Assembly: GCA_012934845.2 (NCBI GenBank)
Contig: WNNJ02001666.1
Coordinates: 1 to 64,000, forward strand
Length of the DNA stretch: 64,000 nt
Source: Pomphorhynchus laevis
Lineage: Eukaryota > Acanthocephala > Palaeacanthocephala > Echinorhynchida > Pomphorhynchidae
Reading direction: 5' to 3'
The position numbers and the translations under genes are program-made. Every line of letters starts with the position of its first letter. Position 1 is the first letter of the stretch. The notes under the pieces are model-generated. The model saw only the letters and a list, made by a program, of their open reading frames with translations, did not search any database and had not been told where the DNA came from. Positions 31,800 through 42,160 of the stretch are shown piece after piece.

Positions 31800-34700
31800 G
31801 AGGATCTCCGAGTCAGTGGTCGCACTCGCCAAGAATTTCGTCATATTAATATCGAATGTAATGTCGACCCCAGTAAAATGGGATCATCCAAAGTTACATT
31901 TGTAAGTTTGTGTTGCTGTTTCGTTTTATAGTATTAAACGTAGTAGGAAGGTACAACTGTGATGGTTACTGTTGAAGCGACTACACGACGACTTGATATT
32001 GCTGACCAAATGTCATTACTCGAGGGCAGCCTCTTCCTTCGAGTTCACTTGTAAGAAAATTTTCTATTTCTTCGTTTGTCATTGATTCATTTAGTGCTAC
32101 TTGTCCTGTGATGGGTTCAGATCAAGATCTTAATCAATTACAACTGAAGATTGAACGGCTTCTATTTCTTCAACTAAAGCATTTGAACAAAGATCAGCTT
32201 TGTATCTTATCTGAAAAGTGTGTGTGGGATCTGCACATCTGTGTTAATGTAAGTACTTAAGATTAATATAACTTTCAAATTTTATGAGTAAATTGTACAG
32301 CAAAAATATCAGCTCATCTTTTTAAAAATTTTATTTTTTTAAAATAATTTGTTCAAAAAATTAATAAATTCATCAAATTTTGATTCGACTTACCAATGAA
32401 ATGAATTTGATTCGACTTACCAATGAAATAAATTTATACTCGATTTTAAGATAGATGTTACCTTTATTTAAATAGTGTACACTTCCTGATTGCTTTTATC
32501 AGAAATTTTTTATTAAGAGTTTGTGCTAATTGCACAGGCAACCATTTATATTCCCTGCGTTTGCACTTTTTACTCTATTCCCCGTTTCGGTTCTCGGTTC
32601 GATTTTTTTGCAGTCGGTCTTCTCGGGCGGTCGTGAATAAGTGAATGCTTCGAAATCCCAAATTCTATTTGTTTAGTTCTCAAGTCCTTGGTTTTGTGCA
32701 ATACTGCTTTTTAGAAGGTTATGTAATGTATTTTTAGTTTTGGGAAATTTGATAAAAATGGCATGCCAATTGATAACTGACGGTATCAGAGCTGAAATTA
32801 TTGTCACAAATGTTTAAAATATGATCGTACTACAACTTTGAAACAAAATTTTCTATATCGGATATCAAATTAATAAGTTAATGGAACTTCAATTTGTTAT
32901 CAAATATTTGTGAAAAATATATAAATAATTAAAAATAATTAAATGTAAAGAACTAAAGAACCAAAATAATAATTAGTTATTATACCAGCTAATAAACGAT
33001 TAGAATTCTAATCAATTAGATTAATATATTAATTAATTTTATTAATTCTAATGAATGTTATAATTAACATTCATTAGAATTAACATTCATTTTATTAATT
33101 CTATTTACGATTAGAATGATAATTATTTCATATTGATAATTAGATTATTAAGGATTATTTTAATTTAACGGGAAATTCTAAATAACAGAAATTTAAAAAT
33201 TAAAAAAAATATTTTCTTCAAAAGATGTTTTTTTTTGCAGTTAAATCATTATATTTTTACTTGAATAGCTTAAAGTTTATTGTTTGTAAAGACAATCATT
33301 GCCATTCGTTTTTAATTTGATAGTAGAATAATTAAAAACAGATTTATAATAAAAATTTTGATAACAATCGTCATTTCATTGGAAATGTGCATCATTTGAA
33401 AATTAAAATATAAGCAATTTAAAAACTTTAAGAAAAAGACAAGGCATTTTACAAGACATTTTTTGCATTTCAGAATACTTGTTATAAATAAAGTTTAGGT
33501 ACGAACCCTGAATCTGCTTTCTATTCGCATCAACATCGTAAAACGCGTCGTAAATGCTGTAACTTCTCCTTATGATTACATATGAATTATCAGTACATTA
33601 TTTAATTCATTATTTAATTCTTCTCTGGTTTACATATGAATTACTGAAATACTTAGTTAAGACCAAAAATTCACAAAAGTAATTTTTAAATTTATTATAA
33701 ATAAATTCTGAAGTCTATGAATGGAATACCAATTAGGCATTACCAATTGTCAAATTGTTAAGAACTCATATTAGCGTGACTGCAATTTACACCCCAATAC
33801 TTTAGTAGATCACATATACTTCGAAACATTTAACTAATTTTGTTATTGAATATTACTTCAATCAGAAAATCTTACAATCAATATGTTCATTCTAGCTTCA
33901 TAATTAGGATGAACCGAATGTAATCGTTACATATTAATTATCAAAAATAATTTCTTCTTTCCTTTGATCCAGCTCCAATAATTATTATCAATAATGGATC
34001 AGTATCAACTATTTAAAATATTAATTCTTAATACATTCTTTAATGCAAATTTGTTCAGATTCTAATATATTTTAATTGTTCATTTTAGGTATTACAATTG
34101 AATGGCAATCCTTGTGACATATCTTCCGTTGCACTTTTGGCGGCACTTGCTACAACAGAGTAAATACATTTGCTTTAAATAAATTACTATATTTTAAATT
34201 AATTAAAATTTTAATCTTAAATTTAAAATGTTTACTTTGTTTAAACTTTATTTTTTTCATTTTAAATTACTGTAACTTGTAGAACAAATTTACATTTAAG
34301 AATGTACTTATATTTTGATTTTAATTCATTATTTTGAATCAAATTTGCATTTAAGAATATTAATTTAATATTAAAATATAAATTGTTTGTTGCTTTAGGT
34401 CCAGTATTTCAAATGTTCCCAAATTAAAATTTTAAAACTGTTTTTTTATAGGGCAAAGTTTTGGTTAAACTTTGATATCATGTACAATTTAATATTTCCA
34501 ATGTGCAATTTCTTTATTGTTAATTATTAATTAACAATAAATTATTTATTAATTATTACAATTATTTATTTTCTTTATTAAATTATTTCTTTATTATATT
34601 AATTATTAATTATTATATTATATTAATTATTGTTTATTATTAATTATTATATAATAATTATTATGTAACTAGTTGACCAAATCATATTATCTTGACATTT

Positions 34701-37700
34701 TTGATAAAATCAAATTTAACATTATTTCATAATTATTGGTTCGCTTACGAACATTTAACAACTAAGCAGATATCGAATCTACTGTTTTACTTTTATTTTA
34801 ATACGAAAATAAATGCTTAAACTTTAATGCACATAAAAATCACGCTTTATAAATATTTTAAAAATAAATTATGATTTTACGTAATTTAATATGTAAATTT
34901 GAACACTTCCATTACATAAAATATTTTTTCTAGGCCATTTTTCTAGTATTCGTTAAAATATTTTTATATAAGATCAAACTTATATTTTAATTACAATTTC
35001 AATTGGACATTAATTATCGAATTGTAATTCACATTTTAGTTTATTTTCAAATTCTTTTTGAAATTGCTGTGCGCTACCCTTATCTGTGATACATTGCAGA
35101 TTTCGTTACAGAAAATGAAATATTCCAAAAATATTTAAATTGTTTGTTTTTGCCAACGTTCATTCGCACTTTGTTTAAGGTTGCCAAAATTAGTGATATG
35201 TGCTGGTGATGATGATTTATTTGACATTGAATTACCAGATCCGGTGCAAGTGGAAAAGCTAAACATTGCTGGTATTCCCATATTCGTAACGATATTCAAA
35301 GTACCGAAGAAAGCTTTCTAATTAAATTTATTTAATTTTCCTTATGTAGACTGGAACTAATCAAATAGTTGACGCTGATATGCTGGAGGAAGCCGTCTCG
35401 TTTTCCCGGTACTTTAAAACCTTTCAAGAATTCTTATATTCTTAAAAATCTTAATTTCCTTAAGTTTAATTGTCGCAATAAATCGAAATGGTGACGTTGT
35501 AGCTGTGGATAAGGACGGCCCAGGAAGTTTAACAATAGATTCAATCGAATCAATGATACGGGTATAGATTTGTTATGAAAACGCCTCTATTTAAAAACTG
35601 TTTAGTATTTTCAAAAATAGCAGTATTTGATTAGATTATTTAATATTAATTTTAAATTTTTATAGTTATATTTATATTTTTAAATTATATTTTTTTATGC
35701 ATGGGTGTTTTACTATATAATATGTAAATGTAAAACATAATTAGGTATTATTTTTATTGTACTTTATTATAGAAAAATATACTTTATTATACTTTAAAAA
35801 GATATTATTATCTCCACATTATCTTGAAATGTACCAAATTCCTATTTATCATATCTGAAATACTTTCTAAAAAATTCGAATTTTCTCAAATGAGCAAATA
35901 TGGGGATTTGCTCATTAATGTGCTCGTTAATTTTCTTATATAATAAATACCAAATGTTTTGGTTATAATATCAATTTCGGTATTCTTTATAGTCTTGTAA
36001 ATTTATAGGAACAACGAAATGAGTGAAAATAGTTTTATTCCAAATATTCATTGCTTTTCTATAGCTCTAGTTATAATTTCCATGAAATTACAGACTGATT
36101 ATTTAGGCACAAGTTTTTTCAATGCATAATAAATCAGATTAGATAACTGCGTCTACGTATTTTTTACGGTATATAAATTAAAAATATAGATAAATAATAA
36201 ATAATTATAAAAGATTTTATACAATTTATATATCAAGTTAAAATACAAACTTGCTATTTAAAATAATAGTCATTTTCTAATCAATAACAAACAATGTATG
36301 TATCAGAATAAAGATTAGAAGTCATTAGGATGAACTGCTATGCTATCAAGTTTTGGCCCTTATTCCTCGACCCAACATAGCAGCGGGGCCAAACGCGTGC
36401 TAATGATGTATTTCCTCTATTGAACTTTGATTATCTAGTATCTTATTTTAATATAAAGTATATTATTTATTATCCATCTATAGATGGATAATAAATATAT
36501 AAATATGTACAAAGTATATTATAATATTACAATATATTATAATATATTGTATTATTACAAAGTATAATAATATACAAAGTATATTATTTATCTATTCATA
36601 TTTATTATTTACCCATATTATGTTATCGTGATGGTTCAAAAGGTGATGATGTTATTATATATGTATAAAATTAATTTAATGTTGAGGTATTGAGAAGTCA
36701 TTCGATTGACCGCTTAGAATATTTGTGGTGTAGAATCATGGTTGAAGAAAAATCTTCAAGTTTGATTGTTGGTCTCATTTATCGCAGTCCGTTGGCTGAC
36801 TTACAAAACAGGATGGATATTACAAGATTTATGCTAACATACAATGCTTGCATTTTGGGTGATGTTAATGCTCTTCGCATTAATTGGAGCAGTTATTCAC
36901 GGTTCCCTGGCTGTGATTTTCAGCCCTTTCTACTCTTTGATACTATTAACGAATGTCGTCTAACCCAACACTTAAGGGATTTTACTATATTTAGAGGGAG
37001 CTCTAAAAATCTGCTCGATTCGTGCTTATCTAGTACAGCATGCAATGTTTATTTTAATTATTGTGACATCTGGGGTTTAACCAGATGTCATCGTTTGCTA
37101 TTTATTCATCGGCTAATTACATGCTAATAATGTATTTCCTCTGATGATTTTTGATTGTTTAGTTTACCTTATTTGATTATTGTTTACCTTATTCTAATAT
37201 ATATTATATGTGTAATTTATAATATATATTACATATATAATCGATATTATACATTTTTATTATATGTAATATATTATACATTATATGTAATATATATGTA
37301 TTATATATAATGTAATATATATAATATAATGTATAATATATAATATAATGTAATGTACAATGTTTAATAATCATAACTGTTAACTCTGAAACCTTGAAAT
37401 AAAGAAATATTTGTCTTGTATGTTTTACGGTATGCACAGGTTTATAGGTTGATGATTCCTCAAACCGCACCCGTGATCCTATGAAGGATGTTGTTTGTAC
37501 TAGTTTACTTTCGAAACGGAAAGAGAAAAATCTTCAGCTGCAAGCGGTATTTATAAAAATTACCTACAATTCATGGTATTTATATTATACCACGTATTAT
37601 AATGAAGATTATTGGCCATCAGAAGGAACCGCTATGCTTTCATGTTTCGGCCTCTATTTCTCGATCCATCATATCAGCGTGGTCAAATATATGCTAATGA

Positions 37701-39478
37701 CTTATTTCCTTCGATAAAATTTGATTATTTGGTGTACCTTATTCTAATACAAAGAATATTATTTATTATCCATCTATAAAATATTTTCGCTTAATAGTTT
37801 GAATAAATTTTTAATAATATTTTTTGTTGAGTAAATAAAAAATGGAATAAAATAACAAAGTATAAGGTTGTAATATAAGTAACATCATGATCCTGATTAT
37901 TTTATAATAATAAATCATAATAAATCCTGATAATTTTATGAATTTAAGAGTTTAAATTGATTTTTAATATTTTGTTGATTTATTTATTTAATTATTTTGC
38001 AAAATTGTGAGAAGCAAATTTACAAGTCATAAAACATTTGTGACTATTCTATTAAATTCTTTAATATTAGTTTTGTCGAAACAAAATAGTTTTGTTTCTC
38101 GATGTTAAAATGCGATATCAAAATACGCAAATGTTAGTTGGATGCATAAAATGTAATATCGTTGGATCCATAAAATTTAATGTCGTAGGATTCATGACAT
38201 CAAATATAATTTGTAATATCATATATTAACATAATAGATTATAAGAATGTTGCATCCACGAAAGAATCAACAAAACTGACCTAGTACCGTTTTGTTGATG
38301 ATTTCATGGCTGCCACAAACTTATAAACTACTTCCCACGGAATCCTCTCATCTTTCATAAAATAATAGATTATTATATAATAATATAATTATGATACATT
38401 TACATCAACTTATAAAAATTGAGTTATTGAAAATTCGTGAATAATTAAACTTTGAATTACAAAATATCTTATGAAAATAATAGAACAATCTTTCTGTTTT
38501 TATCCTCAAAGAAGTTTCTATTAGCACCTGTTTGGAAAAATTACAGTTCGCTGTTATCAACTTCTTCCTCGTCGCAATCGTCTTCATTCTCTTCCCCATC
38601 AGAGTCCTTGTTTACGTCATCGTCCTCATCCTCTATTACGTGAAGACTGATGTCGTCATCGCTGCTCTCATCAACGTCGAGCTTTACATTCCTTTTCTTC
38701 TTTCCACTGGCGTTTTCGACTTTTGTCCTTCCGTCGCCGTTATCGGCTTCAATTGTCCTCATTTCTTATCCCGCGCTCATTGAGATAATTCCCTCACCAA
38801 ATCCCTCTGACGAAGGTATTGATTAATTGATCGGCCAATTAATTTAGAAACTTCTTTGATGATAAAAAACAGAAATATGATTCTCTTATTTTCATAATAT
38901 ATTTTGTAATTCAAATTTTAATTATTCACGAATTTTCAATAACTCAATTTTTATAAGTTGATGTAAATGTATCATAATTATTATATCATTTATTTAATAC
39001 ATTTTTTAATACATTACATTTATTTAATACATTTACAGATTACACATCTTAAAGATGATATAATGTGATGATTAATATCATACGTTGCGATTTTAAATAT
39101 TGTTAAATATACAATGTTTCATTAGTAATATATGGTTTATCAGTTAGTTATTGTTTTTTTTCAAAAATCATGCAAATATTTTGAAGTTCATAATTACTGT
39201 TAATAATTTGCCTTTCCTTGTCTAAATGTATAAATGATAATGAAGGATTTATTAAATTATGGACTGTATTTTAGGAGGCCATATCAAGCGGGATGAACCT
39301 ATTTAAAATTGTCGACGAATCACTGAAATCGAAATTTTTGGAAACTGAAATTACAGTATGTACGGGTATTAATAGCGATTTCGAGATAGTCGCTTTTGAC
39401 AATGAGTATTTTGCCGATAGCGACCAAGTTATGGTTTCTGTTGCGGAAGATGATAGTGAATATATGCTAAATGGCTGA
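31800..39478 (+). CDS. EXOSC7: Exosome complex component RRP42/EXOSC7-like (spliced, first exon not found)
   Basis: Eight exons joined by GT-AG introns in matching phase: 31800-31901, 31947-32050, 32095-32248, 34089-34159, 35180-35300, 35350-35408, 35465-35561, 39275-39478. Readings align along human EXOSC7: EDLRVSGRTRQEFRHINIE, GTTVMVTVEATTRRLDIADQ, LCILSEKCVWDLHICVN, VLQLNGNPCDISSVALLAAL, FDIELPDPVQVEKLNIAGIP, TGTNQIVDADMLEEAVSFSR, NGDVVAVDKDGPGSLTIDSI, EAISSGMNLFKIVDESLKSK. EXOSC7 is a catalytically inactive RNase PH-fold subunit of the six-member exosome ring that threads RNA to the 3'-5' nucleases. About 300 aa are visible against 291 in human, with an extra acidic C-terminal tail of about 45 aa. 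The N-terminal ~20 aa lie in an unassigned upstream exon. The last intron (3.7 kb) contains LINE and other repeats. Function follows from homology. Confidence 0.8.
32249..34088. other. Intron of the EXOSC7-like gene
   Basis: AT-rich intron of 1.84 kb with GTAAGT donor and TTTTAG acceptor. It holds a 27-bp tandem duplication (GATTCGACTTACCAATGAAA, 32386-32440) and inverted AATTCTAAT/ATTAGAATT repeats near 33000-33120. No nested gene seen. Confidence 0.5.
34160..35179. other. Intron of the EXOSC7-like gene
   Basis: 1.0-kb AT-rich intron (donor GTAAAT, acceptor TTTAAG) with a TTAATTATTAATTATTATAT microsatellite at 34520-34670. No coding signal. Confidence 0.5.
36300..36480 (+). repeat. Dispersed repeat with two interleaved perfect stems, copy 1
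   Basis: Contains CTGCTATG (36335-36342), TTTGGCCC (36352-36359), CATAGCAG (36376-36383) and GGGCCAAA (36386-36393). Strand 1 pairs with 3 and strand 2 with 4, eight perfect pairs each: an interleaved, pseudoknot-like arrangement. The loop TTATTCCTCGACCCAA is conserved in four other copies (37.6, 46.5, 46.9 and 47.4 kb). Lies in the last EXOSC7-like intron. No coding capacity and no named ribozyme family recognised. Confidence 0.55.
36690..37127 (+). pseudogene. CR1-like LINE endonuclease fragment
   Basis: 145 codons: YLWCRIMVEEKSSSLIVGLI, YRSPLADLQN, NACILGDVNALRINW (GDVN in place of GDFN) and NLLDSCLSSTACNVY. These are the central and C-terminal strands of an APE-type endonuclease. Both ends abut pieces of the dispersed interleaved-stem repeat, and it lies in an intron of the EXOSC7-like gene in the same orientation. 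Confidence 0.6.
37190..37370. repeat. AT microsatellite-like tract
   Basis: Imperfect TATAATATATTACATATATA tract about 180 bp long. The minus-strand 88-codon frame across it (isoleucine/tyrosine-rich) is a product of the repeat, not a gene. Confidence 0.6.
37590..37790 (+). repeat. Dispersed interleaved-stem repeat, copy 2
   Basis: Same layout as 36300-36480: CGCTATG pairs with CAT(AT)CAGCG through a bulge, and TTT(C)GGCC pairs with GGTCAAA, including a G-U pair that keeps the helix. The loop reads TCTATTTCTCGATCCATCAT. The shared tail GCTAATGACTTATTTCCT follows, matching GCTAATGATGTATTTCCT of copy 1. Confidence 0.5.
38371..38987. mobile_element. Inverted-repeat element (about 105-bp arms) around an acidic frame
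   Basis: 38385-38480 and 38885-38985 are near-perfect reverse complements (ATGATACATTTACATCAACT, AAAATTGAGTTATTGAAAAT, TCGTGAATAATTAAA), about 95% matching, enclosing about 400 bp. This is the form of a short non-autonomous DNA transposon or foldback element. No clear target duplication was seen. It lies in the last intron of the EXOSC7-like gene. The inner part carries a minus-strand acidic frame, so it may be a host fragment captured between the arms. Confidence 0.6.
38541..38762 (-). CDS. Hypothetical acidic protein, possibly a captured exon
   Basis: 73 codons, not recognised. It begins MRTIEADNGDGRTKVENASG, has a basic KKKRN patch, and ends in an acidic run (HVIEDEDDDVNKDSDGEENE). Upstream in another frame, to about 38875, the same strand reads IKEVSKLIGRSINQYLRQRD and LVRELSQ before a stop, which looks protein-like and may be the preceding part of the same ancestral sequence after a frameshift. 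Acidic tails of this kind are common in nuclear chaperones and chromatin proteins, but no family can be named. It is enclosed by inverted repeats. Confidence 0.3.
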   Translation of the reverse strand: MRTIEADNGDGRTKVENASGKKKRNVKLDVDESSDDDISLHVIEDEDDDVNKDSDGEENEDDCDEEEVDNSEL

Positions 39479-40170
39479 AAATAATTTCATCTTAATTACT
39501 GACTGTTGAACAATGATCATGTCGATAATAGTTTTTTTTCAATTTTAAATCTTGTAACTTATAGTTACGTTTTTATTTGCAATAAATTGTAATGAAAATT
39601 GCAATAAATACGTACCATAATTAAACTTTTAATTCAAATTTTAATTCTAATTTTAAATTTAACTTTACTGCTTCCGTTTAATGCTTCTGCATTTTAATTA
39701 AAGTTAGTTATGATTATTACTGAGTAGTAGAAAAATACATTTTTGGTACTTTTAAATACATTTTTGGTACTTTTACGGGTATTAATAGCGATTTCGAGAT
39801 AGTCGCTTTTGACAATGAGTATTTTGCCGATAGCGACCAAGTTATGGTTTCTGTTGCGGAAGATGATAGTGAATATATGCTAAATGGCTGAAAATAATTT
39901 CATCTTAATTACTGACTGTTGAACAATGATCATGTCGATAATAGTTTTTTTTTCAATTTTAAATCTTGTAACTTATAGTTACGTTTTTATTTGCAATAAA
40001 TTGTAATGAAAATTGCAATAAATACGTACCATAATTAAACTTTTAATTCAAATTTTAATTCTAATTTTAAATTTAACTTTACTGCTTCCGTTTAATGCTT
40101 CTGCATTTTAATTAAAGTTAGTTATGATTATTACTGAGTAGTAGAAAAATACATTTTTGGTACTTTTAAA
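39362..40170 (+). repeat. 413-bp tandem duplication of the EXOSC7-like last exon and 3' flank
   Basis: ACGGGTATTAATAGCGATTT begins at 39362 and again at 39775. The first copy carries the last 38 codons, the stop and about 270 bp of 3' flank including AATAAA signals; the second repeats it almost base for base and ends near 40170. The second copy has no splice acceptor or upstream exon, so it is a non-coding echo unless the transcript reads through. Confidence 0.85.
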
Positions 40171-40640
40171 GGTAAAAATGTTGTCACGATGACTAATGCG
40201 AATTTCTAAGTTTTGAAATCAACAGGTTAAATAGATGTTTAATAAACCTATAATATATGTAATAAGAAACTGATACTACGAAATAGAAAGAAAGTAGTTG
40301 AAATAGAATCTTGACAAATATTCCTTTTAAAAATAATATAATCTGATAAGATTATGGTTTTATATTAAAATCATGCAATAATTTATATTATGTATCGATA
40401 ATATTATGGATAATGAATAATAATATGTTGTAATGGGACGACGCGAATAGTGGCTTTTGATAATTTTTCAAATACGTAAAAACCTTTTATTGATTACGTG
40501 ACTACAGCAAAAAGTCTCTGTTATTACTATGATATTATATCCTCTCAAAAACGATTCAAATCCTTCAGATAAAAGCTTATCAAGACTTCTGTATTAAAAA
40601 CCAAAACCTTCACGACTTAGGCGAAATCATAACTATGGTT
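40171..40640. other. AT-rich spacer
   Basis: Unique-looking AT-rich sequence downstream of the exosome gene. No gene seen. Confidence 0.3.
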
Positions 40641-40709
40641 AGGAGCCCGTTACCTGGTCGGGTGTAGACCAACAGTGTTGGTTTACACCCGACCAGGTAA
40701 CGGGCTCCT
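40641..40709. repeat. GC-rich 69-bp near-perfect palindrome
   Basis: Arms 40641-40674 and 40676-40709 are reverse complements at 33 of 34 positions (AGGAGCCCGTTACCTGGTCG at the outer end) around a single central base. It is far richer in G+C than its surroundings. Just to the right, another inverted repeat (AGGTGACGATCCC / CTTCACCTCG, 40756-40797) follows. No gene or known terminator type fits. Confidence 0.8.
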
Positions 40710-40789
40710 CACCGCAACACCATGTTCTAGTCATAAAAGAATAGATGGGCATCGAGGTGACGATCCCATGGTTGAAGAAGGGTCTTCAC

Positions 40790-41645
40790 CTCGCAGCTCA
40801 ACGTGGGAGATTTCCGAACTAATCGGATTATGAGGAACAATATGAACTTGAACAATTCTGTTTTGTCGAATTCGAAACGATTTATGTGGCTCATCGATCG
40901 TACGCTTATGAAGCTCGGCGCGAAGATATTTTCCGCATCTCGTTCTGCTACAGATAGATCCGGCTTGATAAAAACTTTCGAGTAATCATCATGATGCCGA
41001 AGTGAGGGAGCTTTTTATAAAATAAGGTTCGTGAAGGATGGATTAGAGTTTACCAACAGCCAAGGAGGATATCTATCGTGATTTGTTTGTAAGCGCACGA
41101 GTTTAAGAAGTGTGATGTTGTCGGCACATCCAATAAGGGATATCATTTTCTTAACACACTTTCGGTCATCATCTGAAACGGGTAGATTTGATAACCACTG
41201 TCGAAGAACGCATATTTTCTCGTTCAATTGCACGAAATATCTATACATTCGACGCTTCTCTCTTGATTACAAATGAACTCGCTAAAACTGCGTGAGTGAT
41301 TTCTGAACTAATATTCTTACCCGCCACTTTCGCCCGGGTTAAAGGGTGAGAATCTACATTATCATTGATCATGTATTTTTGAGAGACACTGCTAGATTGT
41401 GAACTAAACTGATAAATCTGATAATTCATCCCTAGTATCTCATTTCTTAAAGAATTAATCGCCTTTTCGTGGGTTCCGAAATGTGCATAGGTGCATGAGC
41501 CACAATTGAAGTCACGCATAAAGAAGTCACGAGTAAGACGAGAGTGAGTTTTTATTACTCTATAGATATCACAGTTTTCAGCAGTGCACTTTAATTCAAA
41601 TGAAACGAACCTACTTGAATATTCAGAAGGTGTTGAACTAGGCAA
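40790..41645 (-). pseudogene. LINE ORF1 fragment, relative of the 8.3-11.3 kb LINE
   Basis: 41645-41241 reads RFVSFELKCTAENCDIYRVI, THSRLTRDFFMRDFNCGSC, similar to MKCTASKCSLRTLVKALRSV...FLKDFLCGQC in the LINE ORF1 at 10.7-11.3 kb. 41248-41015 continues with LPVSDDDRKCVKKMISLIGC and YPPWLLVNSN, and 40985-40900 with VFIKPDLSVAERDAENIF (compare VFINPDLSLHREKLKK). The fragment keeps the ORF1 order but has several breaks and no endonuclease or RT. Confidence 0.6.
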
Positions 41646-41834
41646 TATACTAGTAATCAGTATATGAGATTGGATACTAGGGTAATGATCAAGTCGGTTC
41701 TTTTTCGATGTAATCGGGGATCGAGTACAGAACCTACCTGTCTCCGAAAAAAAAACTACTGCACACTGCCGATCCTCCGTTGCAACTGCAACAACGTAGA
41801 GACATTAATTCAATGCAGTTCTATTAATTCGAAA

Positions 41835-42160
41835 TCTGCAAGTTCAAATCGAAATCTGCAAGTCCAAATCAAAATTGTTGTTCGATCGTCGCTTGCGTCG
41901 TAATAATGATTTGCTGTTCGATCGTTGCTTGCATCGTAATAATAATTCGCTGTTCGATCGTTGTTTGCGATGATTTTGTAAATCGAAATATGCAAGTCCA
42001 AATCGAAATTGTTGTTCAATCGTCGCTTGCGTCCTAACAATAATTCGTTCTTCGACCGTTGCTTGCGTCGTAATAATAATTCGTTGTTTGACGTTGCTTG
42101 CGTTGTATCAAGACAAAGTATCTTGTGTGAGTTGTTATAATTCCTGTTGTTCGATCGTTG
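41835..42160. repeat. Minisatellite with GTTCGATCGTTGCTTGCGTC units
   Basis: About seven imperfect units of 40-45 bp built on TTGTTCGATCGTYGCTTGCG followed by TCGTAATAATAATTCG, interrupted twice by AAATCGAAAT(C/A)TGCAAGTCC. The minus-strand frame with repeated NDRTANYYYDAS comes from it. It sits directly upstream of the LINE ORF1 fragment (minus strand), as the 11385-11462 repeat does for the larger LINE, so it may be a LINE 5' UTR repeat. Confidence 0.65.

Noticed and set aside
36335-36393. HDV-like ribozyme
   Set aside because: The strand order P1-P2-P1'-P2' and the UUCCUCG loop recall HDV, but there is no P4 or J4/2 segment between the last two strands and so no place for the catalytic cytosine.
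37204-37470. 88-codon isoleucine/tyrosine-rich minus-strand frame
   Set aside because: Product of an AT microsatellite; no protein family and no start context.
41810-42040. 76-codon frame with repeated NDRTANYYYDAS
   Set aside because: Direct translation of a minisatellite with unit length near a multiple of three.
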